Positions 10,269-19,038 are shown, counted from the first letter of the stretch. The stretch: DNA of 64,000 bases from Leptospira stimsonii (GCF_003545885.1 NZ_QHCT01000006.1:62001-126000), one strand, 5' to 3'. Numbers and translations: made by a program. Notes: generated by a model from the sequence alone, not told the origin.

Positions 10269-11066
10269 TTAGAAGTACTTAAAGGCTTTGAGCAGAATGC
10301 TACGATCAAAGTCGTTTCTTTGGAAAGTAGTCTCCGGATGAGCCAAGGTTCCGTCCGGAACGTAACTTCGAGAAACGGTGATCGGAGCTGAAATCCCGAA
10401 CGTCATCATTTCAAGATGGACTAAAAAGCCGGGAGCGACGATCGTCGAATATAGATTCTCCAATTGAGGATCATATTGGACCTTGCGTGTTACTTCCAAA
10501 ATGGATTCGAGAGAATGATAGGTATACGAAAGCCAAAAATCGAAATACCAAGTTTTTTCAAACTGCTCGCCGTCTCTTTCCCGAAGGTGAGGAGTCAGTT
10601 GAGAATTCCAGCGAGCGACGGAAAAAATCGCCCACGCCCTACTCTTATAAAAGAGTCCTCCATAAAATTCAATATTACCGAATTTTTCGGAACCGATTTC
10701 CAGTCGTTCTTTGCCGGTGGCAAAGGAATAGTTAGAACCGCCGATAATTCCGAAATCATATAAGGAAAAAAATAATTTCAAACCGATCTGCTGTTGATTC
10801 AGATGCTCTCTTTTTTTTTCTCCGGATTCATTGAGTCTCGTATATGGAAGTGCGGCAAATAAAGAAACAGACGTACCGATCGTCTTTTCCGCCTGAAGAA
10901 TTCCGGTTACAACGTCCTTTTTTGCTTCCAGCGATTCCTGTTCCTGACCTTGAAGCGCGACAGCTAACCGATTTTTGGGCTCCGGAGAATTGAAGAAAAG
11001 ATTTTCGCCAAAGATATTTTGAGAAAATAAAAAAAGAATAAGAAGAAAATTCCGTTTCGCATTCAT
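10269..11066 (-). CDS. probable outer-membrane protein, function unknown
   Basis: A 265-residue protein with a Sec signal peptide (KRNFLLILFLFSQNIFGE, about residues 1-21). The mature part alternates polar and aromatic residues in strand-length stretches (KLFFSLYDFG, FYGGLFYKSRAWAIFSVARW, WYFDFWLSYTYHS) and ends in Phe (KAFKYF). This pattern is typical of a beta-barrel recognised by the BAM complex. No family was recognised. Its start overlaps the stop of the SGNH lipoprotein gene by 4 bases (ATGA), so the two are translationally coupled and probably work together at the outer membrane. Confidence 0.7.
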   Translation of the reverse strand: MNAKRNFLLILFLFSQNIFGENLFFNSPEPKNRLAVALQGQEQESLEAKKDVVTGILQAEKTIGTSVSLFAALPYTRLNESGEKKREHLNQQQIGLKLFFSLYDFGIIGGSNYSFATGKERLEIGSEKFGNIEFYGGLFYKSRAWAIFSVARWNSQLTPHLRERDGEQFEKTWYFDFWLSYTYHSLESILEVTRKVQYDPQLENLYSTIVAPGFLVHLEMMTFGISAPITVSRSYVPDGTLAHPETTFQRNDFDRSILLKAFKYF

Positions 11067-11689
11067 TGGATCAGAACTCCTTTCAAACGAAATGCTTCTT
11101 TCACCAAATCCGAAAGTTTTTGATAGCCTCGATACGTTAGGTGTCCTCCATCTACGAGCATATCGGATGTAATTTCAGAACTCGGGTCCAGAACGAATTC
11201 ATCCTGAATTTCACGCTTCATCTTATCATTCATTTGGCGAACGGCAACGATTGGCCAAGGGGCCTCGACATTCCAAATTCCAAGGACAACGAGAGAATCG
11301 CATTTGGACTTTAAAATTTCGATCGCCTGTTTTTGTCTGCTTACCGTCTTTTCGATTGAAGAATCGCTAACTGGACTCAAAATTCCTAAATAGTCGTTTG
11401 CACCGCCGTTGTAAGTGCACGCACGAAAGTGACCTTGCATGTTCTCCGTTGCTCGAAGGATTTCCAACGTATTTCGATTTGGAAAAGCGGTCTTTGACGC
11501 AACGAACGGCTCCAAAAGTTCCGTAGGCCAGAACGCGGAGATACTGTCTCCAACGAGCATCAGGGAAGGTCGATCGATCACTAAACTCAAATAAAAACTT
11601 GCGTCAGTCGTCTTGTTGCCCCCACCGTCACATCCAAGAAACGTGAATTGAAAAATAAAAATATAAATCTTAAGCTGGGTTCTATTCAT
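11063..11689 (-). CDS. SGNH/GDSL-family hydrolase lipoprotein
   Basis: A 208-residue lipoprotein: residues 1-20 are a signal peptide ending in the lipobox FLGC, with Cys20 the lipidated residue. The SGNH blocks are present: GDSIS (47-51, nucleophile Ser49), the Asn of GGAND (95-99), and DGGH (180-183) supplying the Asp and His. The family includes esterases, lipases and carbohydrate deacetylases that act in the periplasm or at the cell surface. The gene leads a two-gene unit with the outer-membrane protein downstream, which starts inside its stop codon. The substrate is unknown; an O-acyl ester on a glycan or lipid is plausible. Confidence 0.85.
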   Translation of the reverse strand: MNRTQLKIYIFIFQFTFLGCDGGGNKTTDASFYLSLVIDRPSLMLVGDSISAFWPTELLEPFVASKTAFPNRNTLEILRATENMQGHFRACTYNGGANDYLGILSPVSDSSIEKTVSRQKQAIEILKSKCDSLVVLGIWNVEAPWPIVAVRQMNDKMKREIQDEFVLDPSSEITSDMLVDGGHLTYRGYQKLSDLVKEAFRLKGVLIQ

Positions 11690-12086
11690 AGTTGAAGGTC
11701 ACCCCTCCTCAATTTTTTATGAGGTGACGATCTCTACTACGAAACCCAAAAGAATCCTCGCCATTTTTCGCTTTCGATTCAAGAACACACGAACTTCAAA
11801 TGATAAAAGAATATAGAACTTTCTATAAATTCTCCGATTTCATGAGCTTTCGCGCCATACTAAACGCATTACATTAATAGAATATACTATGATTTAGAAA
11901 GGTTACGGTTAAAAGAGAAAATGTCTGCCAAAAATAAATGGATATTCATCAACGGAAAAAGTAGATTCCCGCAAACGACATCAATACGACCACAATGTAA
12001 GTTCGGAGAGGATATAGAAGGGAGCGTTTCATATCCAACGATCCTGTCAATGGATACGAAATGTGAAACGAGCTACGCCATTTTTT
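11690..12086. other. AT-rich intergenic region
   Basis: This gap lies between the divergent start of the SGNH gene and the end of a convergently placed gene. A 60-codon plus-strand frame at 11921-12103 has no family features and overlaps the neighbour's 3' end, so it was not called. An imperfect inverted repeat is visible around 12027-12068 (GTTTCATATCCA against TGGATACGAAA). Confidence 0.4.
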
Positions 12087-12935
12087 TTAAAAAACCCAAG
12101 TGATCGAAATCGAGGAGCCATGACCGCCATCAAGGGGAGAAAGACTCACACTTTTTAAATTTCCTCGGTAGAGAATTGTGTTACTCAGATAGATATCCAA
12201 AGAGATCAGAGCAAACAATGCGATTCCATAGAATTTTTGTTGAGACTGATATTCGGATTTCTCCATGATATGCCCCTCTGTTGTAATTACTTTACCGTGG
12301 GCTTCAATCTGAAAATACAAGAGCGCCCCGGTATTTAGAGAACTTGCGAGCCAAGGAATCACACTCTCCGGAGAAGGGTTAAGTGACGATCGGAAATAGG
12401 GCTTTGACGAATGAAAGAATTCATAGCCGCGATATAAGACAAACAGCTCAGAGAGTGCAATGAGTCCACCGGAGAGCTGAGTCCTTCGGTCGTCCGCAAG
12501 TAGCAAAGGAGACCAACCCGGCACCAATGCTTGTAGTGTTCGAGACGTTCTGGATTTGGAAAAAGGAATATCTTCCTTTACAGCCTTCTCACCGTTCCAG
12601 TCCTCGATTTGCGGTTTTGCGACAACCTTCGGGGATTCTTCTAAAACCAAAGCTGGTCCGGGTTTAACTTTAGGCTTTTTCGAGACCGTATTTTCAGGAA
12701 GAATGGAATCAACCTTTGAAAATTCAATGACTTTTGTTTCATTTCCAACCCTAAATTCAACCAAATTACCATTCTTCATCTTCACTTTGTCTGCCCGAAT
12801 AGTCTGGCCATTTTTTAGAATCAGAACATCCGCATAAATTTCAGTAATAAAAAACGCGTTCGTTAAGAATAAACAGAAGAGAAGAGTCAGATAAAATTGA
12901 ATTTTTTTAAAAAATGAAACTATTTTGGCGAGCAT
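12087..12935 (-). CDS. membrane-associated protein of unknown function
   Basis: A 282-residue protein. The ATG at 12935 is preferred because GAGGA stands just upstream; an in-frame start at 12998 would run into the divergent sigma-factor gene. The N-terminus is a signal anchor (about residues 12-35). Next comes a small beta-rich module, LILKNGQTIRADKVKMKNG, that resembles the short SH3-like domains of other Leptospira envelope proteins, then a Lys/Pro-rich linker. The C-terminal part has hydrophobic segments (LQALVPGWSPLLLADD, GGLIALSELFVLYRGYEFF, FYGIALFALISLDIYLSN). The PGW followed by a helical hairpin recalls DUF5683-type proteins; this is tentative. It is divergent from the sigma/FecR pair, with only 43 bases between starts, so the promoters must overlap. 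Confidence 0.6.
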   Translation of the reverse strand: MLAKIVSFFKKIQFYLTLLFCLFLTNAFFITEIYADVLILKNGQTIRADKVKMKNGNLVEFRVGNETKVIEFSKVDSILPENTVSKKPKVKPGPALVLEESPKVVAKPQIEDWNGEKAVKEDIPFSKSRTSRTLQALVPGWSPLLLADDRRTQLSGGLIALSELFVLYRGYEFFHSSKPYFRSSLNPSPESVIPWLASSLNTGALLYFQIEAHGKVITTEGHIMEKSEYQSQQKFYGIALFALISLDIYLSNTILYRGNLKSVSLSPLDGGHGSSISITWVF

Positions 12936-12978
12936 CCATTCCTCGTGCGTAGTAAAGATTAGAAGCGTTTCCCCTCGA

Positions 12979-13527
12979 ATGAGTGTAAGTTTAGACAACG
13001 TAGAATACCTTTATAAGAGTTATTATAATAAACTCAAGTTTTTCTTTCTTAAGTCTGGTATAACAACAGAGACGGCGGAAGAACTTTGCCAAGAAACTTT
13101 TATAAAGGTTTATAATCATAGAGAAAAGTTTGATCCTGCTAAGGGTTCCGAAAATACATGGGTGTATGCGATCGCAAGAAACGAATTAACCGATTACTTT
13201 CGAAAAAATAGTAAGGATAAGAATTCGGTGGAGTTTTCGTCATGGGAAACATTAATTTCTTCGTACGAATCCTCAGCATACATACAGGAAGAACAAAGAA
13301 TTTTATTGGAGAAATTGACCCAATCGATTCACTCGTTGAAAGAACCGGAAAAATCGATTGTTATTCTTCACTGTATACATGGTAAATCGATCGCTGAAAC
13401 ATCGTTTCAAACAGGAATTGCACAGCGAACGGTAAGTAGGAGATTGGTTTCGGCTTTAACACTTCTTAAGGAAGAGTTAAGATCGATAGGAATTGATAAA
13501 AGTTGGTTAGAAGGAGTGCGGGAATGA
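12979..13527 (+). CDS. ECF-type RNA polymerase sigma factor
   Basis: A 182-residue sigma-70 family protein with only regions 2 and 4. Region 2 includes EELCQETFIKVYNHREKF and WVYAIARNELTDYFRK (promoter -10 recognition and core binding). Region 4 near the C-terminus reads GKSIAETSFQTGIAQRTVSR, the helix-turn-helix for the -35 element. The ATG at 12979 gives the normal ECF length. The stop overlaps the ATG of the FecR-domain gene (ATGA), so the two are co-translated as a sigma and regulator pair. The divergently transcribed membrane protein is a likely target or partner (inference). Confidence 0.9.
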   Translation: MSVSLDNVEYLYKSYYNKLKFFFLKSGITTETAEELCQETFIKVYNHREKFDPAKGSENTWVYAIARNELTDYFRKNSKDKNSVEFSSWETLISSYESSAYIQEEQRILLEKLTQSIHSLKEPEKSIVILHCIHGKSIAETSFQTGIAQRTVSRRLVSALTLLKEELRSIGIDKSWLEGVRE

Positions 13528-14579
13528 AAGAAGATTCAATGCAGAAATTACCCCACTTCCTAGATCCAAACATTTCAAAAGAAGATTTGGCGGAGTTATT
13601 AAAAGATCCCAAGATGCAAAGAGAATACTTTGAATTGATCCGTATCAAAACCTTGCTGGGTTCCTTAGATCCGAAAAACTTTCCAATCTCCCAAAAAAAA
13701 ACCGTGATCCCTTGGAAACGAGCCGGGGCGTTTTTATTGGCCGCGGCATCTTTTCTTATCGTTTTTTCCCTATTCCTATTCTATCAAAAGCGAGAGGAAT
13801 CTTACAAGGTTATCGGTAACTTAAAAGCTTCTCACGGAAACTGCGAGCAAAGTCCATCTTCCGATCATCGGATAGGCTATCAAACCAAAGAAAATTCGTA
13901 TTGCGACTTGCTTTTGGAAGGAATGGGAACGTTTTCGATTCGAATTTTTCCGAATACTCGAATGATTGTAGAAACGAGTCCGGAAAATTTAAAGGTCAGT
14001 GTCTTAGAAGGTTCGATTCTATTTTCTTCCGTTTATAAAAAAGAAGGAATTACTGTCGAAGCGAACAGTCCCCATATTCGATCGATCCTTTTAGGAACGT
14101 CTTTGTTCGTCTCTGCAAGCCAGGAGAAGGAAAGAATTTTCTTAATCGAAGGTTCGATTCAAGTTGGTGCGTTAGGCGTCACCGATGATTCAAAATCTAC
14201 TTTGATAAAAAGCGGCACTCTCGCAGAGACAACGAACTGGATCGAAACCTCGAAACCCGAAGAAATTCAGATTCAAGTCAATCCAATCTCCCCCAAAGAA
14301 GAATCGATTCTGCTTACTCAATTTGATTCTATGAGAAGAATCCGGGAGAATCAAGGTTTTACGGATTATCAAGCGGGAGACCTCAAATCGATCGAAATCG
14401 TACATGAAAGCGAGAAATGGTCCAATCGCCCTTACGTTCAAATCAAATCCTCCAACGGACTCGTGCAAGAAGGTTATTTGATCGAAATCGGAGACTTCTA
14501 TTCGATTCAAACCGTTGATTCCGGATTGATTCGAATGCCGAAAACATCGATCTCTGAAATTTCTACGCTCAGAAAGTAA
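13524..14579 (+). CDS. FecR-domain protein, probable anti-sigma regulator
   Basis: A 351-residue protein with a cytoplasmic N-terminus of about 60 residues, one membrane helix (AGAFLLAAASFLIVFSLFLF, about 62-81) and a periplasmic FecR domain. The domain is marked by the glycine-rich beta segments ENLKVSVLEGSILFSSVY and RIFLIEGSIQVGALG. The ATG overlaps the sigma-factor stop and has AAGGAG upstream. FecR proteins pass an envelope signal to their ECF sigma factor. No TonB receptor with an N-terminal signalling domain lies next to this pair, so the trigger is unknown. The extreme C-terminus, with RPYVQIKSSNG and YSIQTVDSGLIRMPKTSI, looks like a small SH3-like module similar in style to that in the divergent neighbour. 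Confidence 0.8.
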   Translation: MKEDSMQKLPHFLDPNISKEDLAELLKDPKMQREYFELIRIKTLLGSLDPKNFPISQKKTVIPWKRAGAFLLAAASFLIVFSLFLFYQKREESYKVIGNLKASHGNCEQSPSSDHRIGYQTKENSYCDLLLEGMGTFSIRIFPNTRMIVETSPENLKVSVLEGSILFSSVYKKEGITVEANSPHIRSILLGTSLFVSASQEKERIFLIEGSIQVGALGVTDDSKSTLIKSGTLAETTNWIETSKPEEIQIQVNPISPKEESILLTQFDSMRRIRENQGFTDYQAGDLKSIEIVHESEKWSNRPYVQIKSSNGLVQEGYLIEIGDFYSIQTVDSGLIRMPKTSISEISTLRK

Positions 14580-14898
14580 CTCTCTTTACGATTTCTTTTT
14601 CCCTAACGAATTCGACGAATTCCAAGGAAATCGATCCTATCTCTTTTCCCAGCGCGGCGGGTGAATGTTTCGAAAGCACTCTTGATCCATAATCTCCTTC
14701 GATGTATCCATAATTTTGAGATGGATCAAAGGTTAGAACCCGGAGGACCTTTCGGATTTCAATCCAGAAATACATCCATAAGATAAACGTGAAAGATCCG
14801 TTCCTCCGTTTCCGCAACGATGCAATCAATATCGTTCCCCTCTCTAATTCAAAAATGGAAACGACTTTTCCAAATATTCGTCTAAGCAAAAGAATCAA
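14569..14898 (-). CDS. hypothetical small protein downstream of DUF1272 gene
   Basis: A 109-residue frame starting at TTG with AGGAG about 11 bases upstream and beginning 38 bases after the DUF1272 stop, so it may be the second gene of that unit. It has a hydrophobic segment (FTFILWMYFWIEI) and a polar C-terminus (NYGYIEGDYGSRVLSKH). No family was recognised. Its last 11 bases overlap the 3' end of the convergent FecR-domain gene. It could be a chance frame; the composition favours a real but poorly conserved protein. Confidence 0.42.
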   Translation of the reverse strand: MILLLRRIFGKVVSIFELERGTILIASLRKRRNGSFTFILWMYFWIEIRKVLRVLTFDPSQNYGYIEGDYGSRVLSKHSPAALGKEIGSISLEFVEFVREKEIVKRVTF

Positions 14899-14936
14899 TG
14901 TTAAAAGAACTCCTCAAACCGAAGAGGATCACAACT

Positions 14937-15245
14937 TTACCTTTCAGTCGGTGGTATTTGAGACATTTTTTTGGCAAACTCGGAGTGCTCCTCCGGATTG
15001 ATCGGCCTAAATTTCAGTTTTGTACTAGCCGGATACTTTCCCAGATAGTTATCCCCTTTCCAATTGTTCTTTGGCCGGATTGGTCGAGGAACGAAATTTC
15101 CACCGCAATTCGGGCAAATACCGGAAAGAAATTTCTCATAACAAGAAACACAAAAAGTACATTCGAAAGAACAAATGACCGCTTCAGTCGATTCGGGCGG
15201 AAGCGGCTTTTCGCAGTTTTCGCAAATCGGTCTCAATTCTAACAT
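14937..15245 (-). CDS. DUF1272 domain protein
   Basis: A 102-residue protein matching the DUF1272 pattern closely: LRPICENCEKPLPPEST, then AVICSFECTFCVSCYE and GICPNCGGNFVPRPIRP. At least eight Cys residues in CxxC pairs suggest a small zinc-binding domain of about 60 residues. The C-terminal 40 residues are polar and variable. The family is widespread but its role is unknown; it is cytoplasmic (no signal peptide). Confidence 0.9.
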   Translation of the reverse strand: MLELRPICENCEKPLPPESTEAVICSFECTFCVSCYEKFLSGICPNCGGNFVPRPIRPKNNWKGDNYLGKYPASTKLKFRPINPEEHSEFAKKMSQIPPTER

Positions 15246-15352
15246 GAGATCACGTTGAATCTATGAAAAAGAAAGTGAAAGTTTTTTTCCTCCATGGGAA
15301 TCAAATACAAAAATAACGGCAAATCCCGTTGATGAAACGATTTCGAAAGCGG

Positions 15353-15571
15353 TCATTTGCTTTCATCCGAACCGGCTAAAATTTCTTGATTAATGATCGC
15401 CAAGGAATCCGCAATTCTTCCTAACGCATTGTAGAATTCTTGCGTAACGTTCACGTCCTCAATGTCCGTCCTCATCGCGTCTATCGTGTCGCCGATAAAG
15501 GAAAGAAGCGCATAAGGGTCTTTTTTATTTTGAATCAGGTTATGAATGAGGTCGATATTTTCTTCGTACAT
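15353..15571 (-). CDS. hypothetical 72-residue acidic helical protein
   Basis: A short acidic, probably all-helical cytoplasmic protein (YEENIDLIHNLIQ, AMRTDIEDVNVTQEFYNALG). The ATG has AGGAAAG upstream at suitable spacing. It lies 107 bases upstream of the DUF1272 gene on the same strand. No family was recognised. Length and composition suit a small regulatory or binding protein, but no function can be offered. Confidence 0.6.
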   Translation of the reverse strand: MYEENIDLIHNLIQNKKDPYALLSFIGDTIDAMRTDIEDVNVTQEFYNALGRIADSLAIINQEILAGSDESK

Positions 15572-15720
15572 AAATTCTTTCCTAGCTTTTTGAGTGATTC
15601 ATAAAGATCGCAGCGGAAAGTCTTCTCAAAGTTAAGAAATGAAATGTTTTTTTTAATTTTTAGTTTTCAGTCGGAAGGGCATTATTAATATTGGTTTATC
15701 ATTAGCATTTATTTTCTACC

Positions 15721-16056
15721 GTGTTGATTCAACGTTTAAAAGTCGGAATTCTTCTTATTTTGCTCTTCAGCTGGATGGGTAGGGAAATCCACACCCACTC
15801 AGAGAAAGACTTTCGGATAGACGGGTTTTCTGATTCCCACTACACGGCCCAAGTGGACGCAAAGCATTCTCCTTCCTGTCCAATCTGTCAGCTTCAGAGA
15901 AACATATCTTCTTTGTGGAATCCGAATTTTTTAGGAAAGAAGTCTTCCTTACTTTTCGGTAAAGAGGACTTCTTTACGTCAAACGTCCTCTTTCGTTCTC
16001 TCAAAATTTCTCCGATCCACTTCGGTCGCGCTCCTCCTTTTTATCTCTCAATCTGA
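15721..16056 (+). CDS. small exported Cys/His protein upstream of the TonB receptor
   Basis: A 111-residue protein with a GTG start, an N-terminal hydrophobic helix (LKVGILLILLFSWMG, about 6-20) and then an extracytoplasmic tail. Features are the HTH close to the membrane, the SPSCPICQLQ motif in the middle and an RAPPFYLSI end. This layout resembles DUF2946-type proteins (CPxC motif, C-terminal RAPP), often found beside TonB-dependent receptors or copper and zinc genes (family knowledge; the assignment is tentative). Cys and His residues could bind a metal. It ends 48 bases before the receptor gene and is probably its operon partner. Confidence 0.65.
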   Translation: MLIQRLKVGILLILLFSWMGREIHTHSEKDFRIDGFSDSHYTAQVDAKHSPSCPICQLQRNISSLWNPNFLGKKSSLLFGKEDFFTSNVLFRSLKISPIHFGRAPPFYLSI

Positions 16057-16104
16057 TTCCAATTATTTTTGATTGATTAAGGACAACCGTCCGGGAGCCA
16101 TCGC

Positions 16105-18438
16105 TTGAAAAAGCCATTATATTATTATTTTAGAATATTCTTATTCGTTTTTTTTGTTTTTCCATTTTCGGTCCATGCATTGGACGTAGTTTTATCGGGA
16201 AGCGTAAAGGATAAGGAAGGAAATCCGATCCCCAACGCAAGGATCTTGATTCAAGAATCAAGAAAAAGCACGATGACAGACGAAAAAGGAGAATTCGTTT
16301 TGGACCACGTCGCACCGGGGAAATATACTTTTTTTGCAAGTTCGTTTGGATTTCAATCCGAAACAACCTCGGTCACGGTCGGGGAGAAGGACGAAAAAAT
16401 TCAGTTTATCCTGAACCGGAGTTCCTTGGACGATTCTTCCATCAACGTCACCGCTAAATCCACGATCTCCGATTTCTTAACTTCCCCCCAACCGATTACG
16501 GTATTAACGGGAAGGCAGCTGGATAAACAAAGGGGAGAAACGGCCATGTCCGCAATCAACAACACGCCCGGAGTTTCCAACCTAACAACGGGAGCGGGCA
16601 CTTCCAAACCGATCATTCGAGGTTTGACCGGTCAACGCGTGTTGGTCATGACCGACGGTATCCGGCAGGAAGAACAACAATTCGGAGACGATCACACTGT
16701 CGAATTAGATGCTTTTAATATTCAAAAAATTGAAATTATCCGAGGACCGGGTAGTTTATTGTACGGCTCCGATGCGCTCGGCGGAGTTGTCAACGTAATC
16801 AGGGACAAAGCCCCTCTTTCCGGTAATGGTGTTCCAAGAATGGCGGGAATTTTTAATTCAAACAGCTTTTCAAACAACAAACAGGATTCGGGTAACTTTG
16901 CCGTTTTCGGCAATATCGACGGTTTCGGCTATCGTGCGAGCGCTAACACGCGTAAGGCGGGTAGGATCACAACTCCGAACGGAACGATCCCAAACACCGG
17001 AATGATGGAAAGAAACAAAAGTGCCTCCATCGGCCTGGACGGGAAGTGGGGAAATTTCTATGTGGATTCATTTCAGAGAGAACAGACCCAGGACTTATTC
17101 GACAATCCGAATGAAAATCCGGGTTCCACGGTCTTTCAAAAACTAAAACACGAAAAATCGCATTTCCATTCTTTCTTCATTTTGCCTGCAGGGAATTTGG
17201 AACTCGACGTTTCCTATCAAAGAAACAATCGAAGAGAAATAGAATCGAAGAATAAACTACTACCGATCAAAGACACCCTATTGGATGAAACGGTAGACAA
17301 CTTCGATAAGGCGTTTCACTACTATCAAGTAACGGCGAGGGAAAAAAACCAAGGTTTAAATCTCTACTTGGACACCGCGACGGCAGACGCTAAATTTCAC
17401 CACAAACCTGTCTTCGGAATCCTCAAAGGAACCGTTGGAGTTTCCGGGCTACAACAAACGAACAAAACCATCGGAGCAGAACCTTTGATCCCATCTTACG
17501 GAATCGTTAACTTAGCGGGTTTCTTTTTGGAAGAATTGAAGCTGGGGTCAGTCACGCTCAGCGCAGGCGTGAGAGGCGACAAGAGAGCCACAGATATTAG
17601 AAACAATGCGACGTTAGGCGTTAACGAACAGACAAAAAATTATTATGCGACAACTGGCTCGACCGGACTCGTATGGAGAATCAATAAATCCTTTTCGTCC
17701 ATTCTCAACTACGGAAGGGGATTTAGAGCACCGACTCCTTTCGAACTCTTTTCAAACGGGGTTCACGAAGGAACAGGAAGATTCGAAATCGGGAAGGACT
17801 CGCTCAAACCTGAATATTCAAACAATGTGGATTTTTCCTTAAGATACGCCTCTTCGCGGATCCAGACGGAAATCAGCGTTTTCCAAAATCACATTCAAAA
17901 TTTCATATATGCCGCGAGCATCGCCGAGATCGACTCTGAGTCCGGACTCCCTAAATACAATTACAAGCAAGGAGACGCCGTTTTAAAAGGAGGCGAATTC
18001 TCCATTCAAGCCGAATTGACGAAAAAGTTGGTGCTTTCTGGCGGAATTGATATCGTTCACGCAAGAAATCAGAACGACACGAACCCGCTTCCTAAAACGA
18101 CTCCGAATCGGGCAAGAGCGGGGCTTCGATGGACCGAGGATTCCTTACTTGGAATGAAGAATTTTTATTTTTCGATCAACGGAAGATTTTACGATTCTCA
18201 ATACCGGGTGGATCCGAAGGAAACCCCGACAAAGGGTTATAATCTTACGGACATTGGATTGGGTTTCGAATTGCCCTATTTCGGAGACGGAACTTCCAAA
18301 CCGACCGTTGATTTCAGCGTCCAAAACGTATTCAATGTTGCTTACGTAGATCATTTAAGCCGCTACAAAGAATATGCTCTGAACCCCGGAGTCAACGCGA
18401 TTCTAAAAGTTTCCTTTCCTTTCACGATCGTTCAATAG
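16105..18438 (+). CDS. TonB-dependent outer-membrane receptor
   Basis: A 777-residue receptor with a TTG start preceded by GGGAG. After a signal peptide (to about residue 26) comes a carboxypeptidase-regulatory-like beta-sandwich (about 28-108: VKDKEGNPIPNARILIQ, MTDEKGEFVLDHVAPGKY). The plug follows, with PIIRGLTGQRVLVMTDG, a GDDHTVELDAF segment and IEIIRGPGSLLYGSDALGG. A 22-strand barrel ends in KVSFPFTIVQ. Such receptors use TonB energy to import scarce ligands. The plug sequence is closest in style to zinc/haem receptors of the ZnuD type rather than large siderophore receptors (inference). No ABC transporter follows. It is flanked by a small Cys/His protein and a Cys-rich lipoprotein, which suggests a metal or haem uptake set. 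Confidence 0.92.
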   Translation: MKKPLYYYFRIFLFVFFVFPFSVHALDVVLSGSVKDKEGNPIPNARILIQESRKSTMTDEKGEFVLDHVAPGKYTFFASSFGFQSETTSVTVGEKDEKIQFILNRSSLDDSSINVTAKSTISDFLTSPQPITVLTGRQLDKQRGETAMSAINNTPGVSNLTTGAGTSKPIIRGLTGQRVLVMTDGIRQEEQQFGDDHTVELDAFNIQKIEIIRGPGSLLYGSDALGGVVNVIRDKAPLSGNGVPRMAGIFNSNSFSNNKQDSGNFAVFGNIDGFGYRASANTRKAGRITTPNGTIPNTGMMERNKSASIGLDGKWGNFYVDSFQREQTQDLFDNPNENPGSTVFQKLKHEKSHFHSFFILPAGNLELDVSYQRNNRREIESKNKLLPIKDTLLDETVDNFDKAFHYYQVTAREKNQGLNLYLDTATADAKFHHKPVFGILKGTVGVSGLQQTNKTIGAEPLIPSYGIVNLAGFFLEELKLGSVTLSAGVRGDKRATDIRNNATLGVNEQTKNYYATTGSTGLVWRINKSFSSILNYGRGFRAPTPFELFSNGVHEGTGRFEIGKDSLKPEYSNNVDFSLRYASSRIQTEISVFQNHIQNFIYAASIAEIDSESGLPKYNYKQGDAVLKGGEFSIQAELTKKLVLSGGIDIVHARNQNDTNPLPKTTPNRARAGLRWTEDSLLGMKNFYFSINGRFYDSQYRVDPKETPTKGYNLTDIGLGFELPYFGDGTSKPTVDFSVQNVFNVAYVDHLSRYKEYALNPGVNAILKVSFPFTIVQ

Positions 18439-18449
18439 GAGAAAAAACG

Positions 18450-18875
18450 ATGAAAAAGTATATTCTAATATTCTTAATTATTCCGATCCTCTTTTGTCAA
18501 AAAGACAAGGAAGAACATAACAAAGACCAAACGATACGCCTTCTCGCAAGCGCTTTCAACGAAACAAAAGCGGACTGTGTTTATTGCACCGATACGCAGG
18601 CCTTTCAGGGAAGTTGCACTTGTTTTACGCAAATCCCGGTTTGGAGTTGTCAGAGTTATTCGAGTGGACGTCAAAAATCGAATTCGGTCAAAATATCCTG
18701 CGAAGATCTGACATCAAAGGGGATTTGGACCGACAACGAAAGCTCTGAAGGAGAAGAAGAAGGGGAAGAGGAGGAGAGTTCTGAAACGGCAAAACCGACG
18801 CCAGCAAAATCCTGTTCTTACTTAACCTGCCCGCCAGAGGCGTACCGGGCGGCCTTTACTCCGGACGCACTTTAG
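18450..18875 (+). CDS. Cys-rich lipoprotein downstream of TonB receptor
   Basis: A 141-residue lipoprotein (signal KKYILIFLIIPILFC, lipidated Cys about residue 16) starting 11 bases after the receptor stop. The mature part has many cysteines in pairs (DCVYC, GSCTCF, VWSCQS, KISCEDL, KSCSYLTC) and a Glu/Ser linker (EGEEEGEEEESSE). Disulfide-rich or metal-binding surface lipoproteins of this kind often help capture the ligand of a neighbouring receptor, but no family was recognised. Almost certainly co-transcribed with the receptor. Confidence 0.75.
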   Translation: MKKYILIFLIIPILFCQKDKEEHNKDQTIRLLASAFNETKADCVYCTDTQAFQGSCTCFTQIPVWSCQSYSSGRQKSNSVKISCEDLTSKGIWTDNESSEGEEEGEEEESSETAKPTPAKSCSYLTCPPEAYRAAFTPDAL

Positions 18876-18879
18876 AGAA

Positions 18880-18917
18880 GTTTCCACTGGAACTTCACCG
18901 AAGTTCCTAGTGGAAAC
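18880..18917 (+). terminator. long hairpin after the TonB receptor operon
   Basis: GTTTCCACT-GGAACTT (18880-18895), a 5-base loop, and AAGTTCC-T-AGTGGAAAC (18901-18917) form a 16-bp stem with one bulged base. It starts 4 bases after the lipoprotein stop. Only a weak T stretch follows, so it may end transcription or protect the mRNA 3' end. Confidence 0.6.
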
Positions 18918-19038
18918 CGATTTCTTGGATCGGGTGAAACTCGCAATTTTAGCGAATCTTCGACTCGGTCATCGTTTAGTTTTCACAAAAAGCACGGTTC
19001 AAACCGAATCTTCCAACGTAATTTTTGCAAAATGTTGA

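Noticed and set aside
11921..12103. 60-codon frame MSAKNKW...
   Set aside because: Weak start context, no family features, and overlap with the 3' end of the convergent gene.
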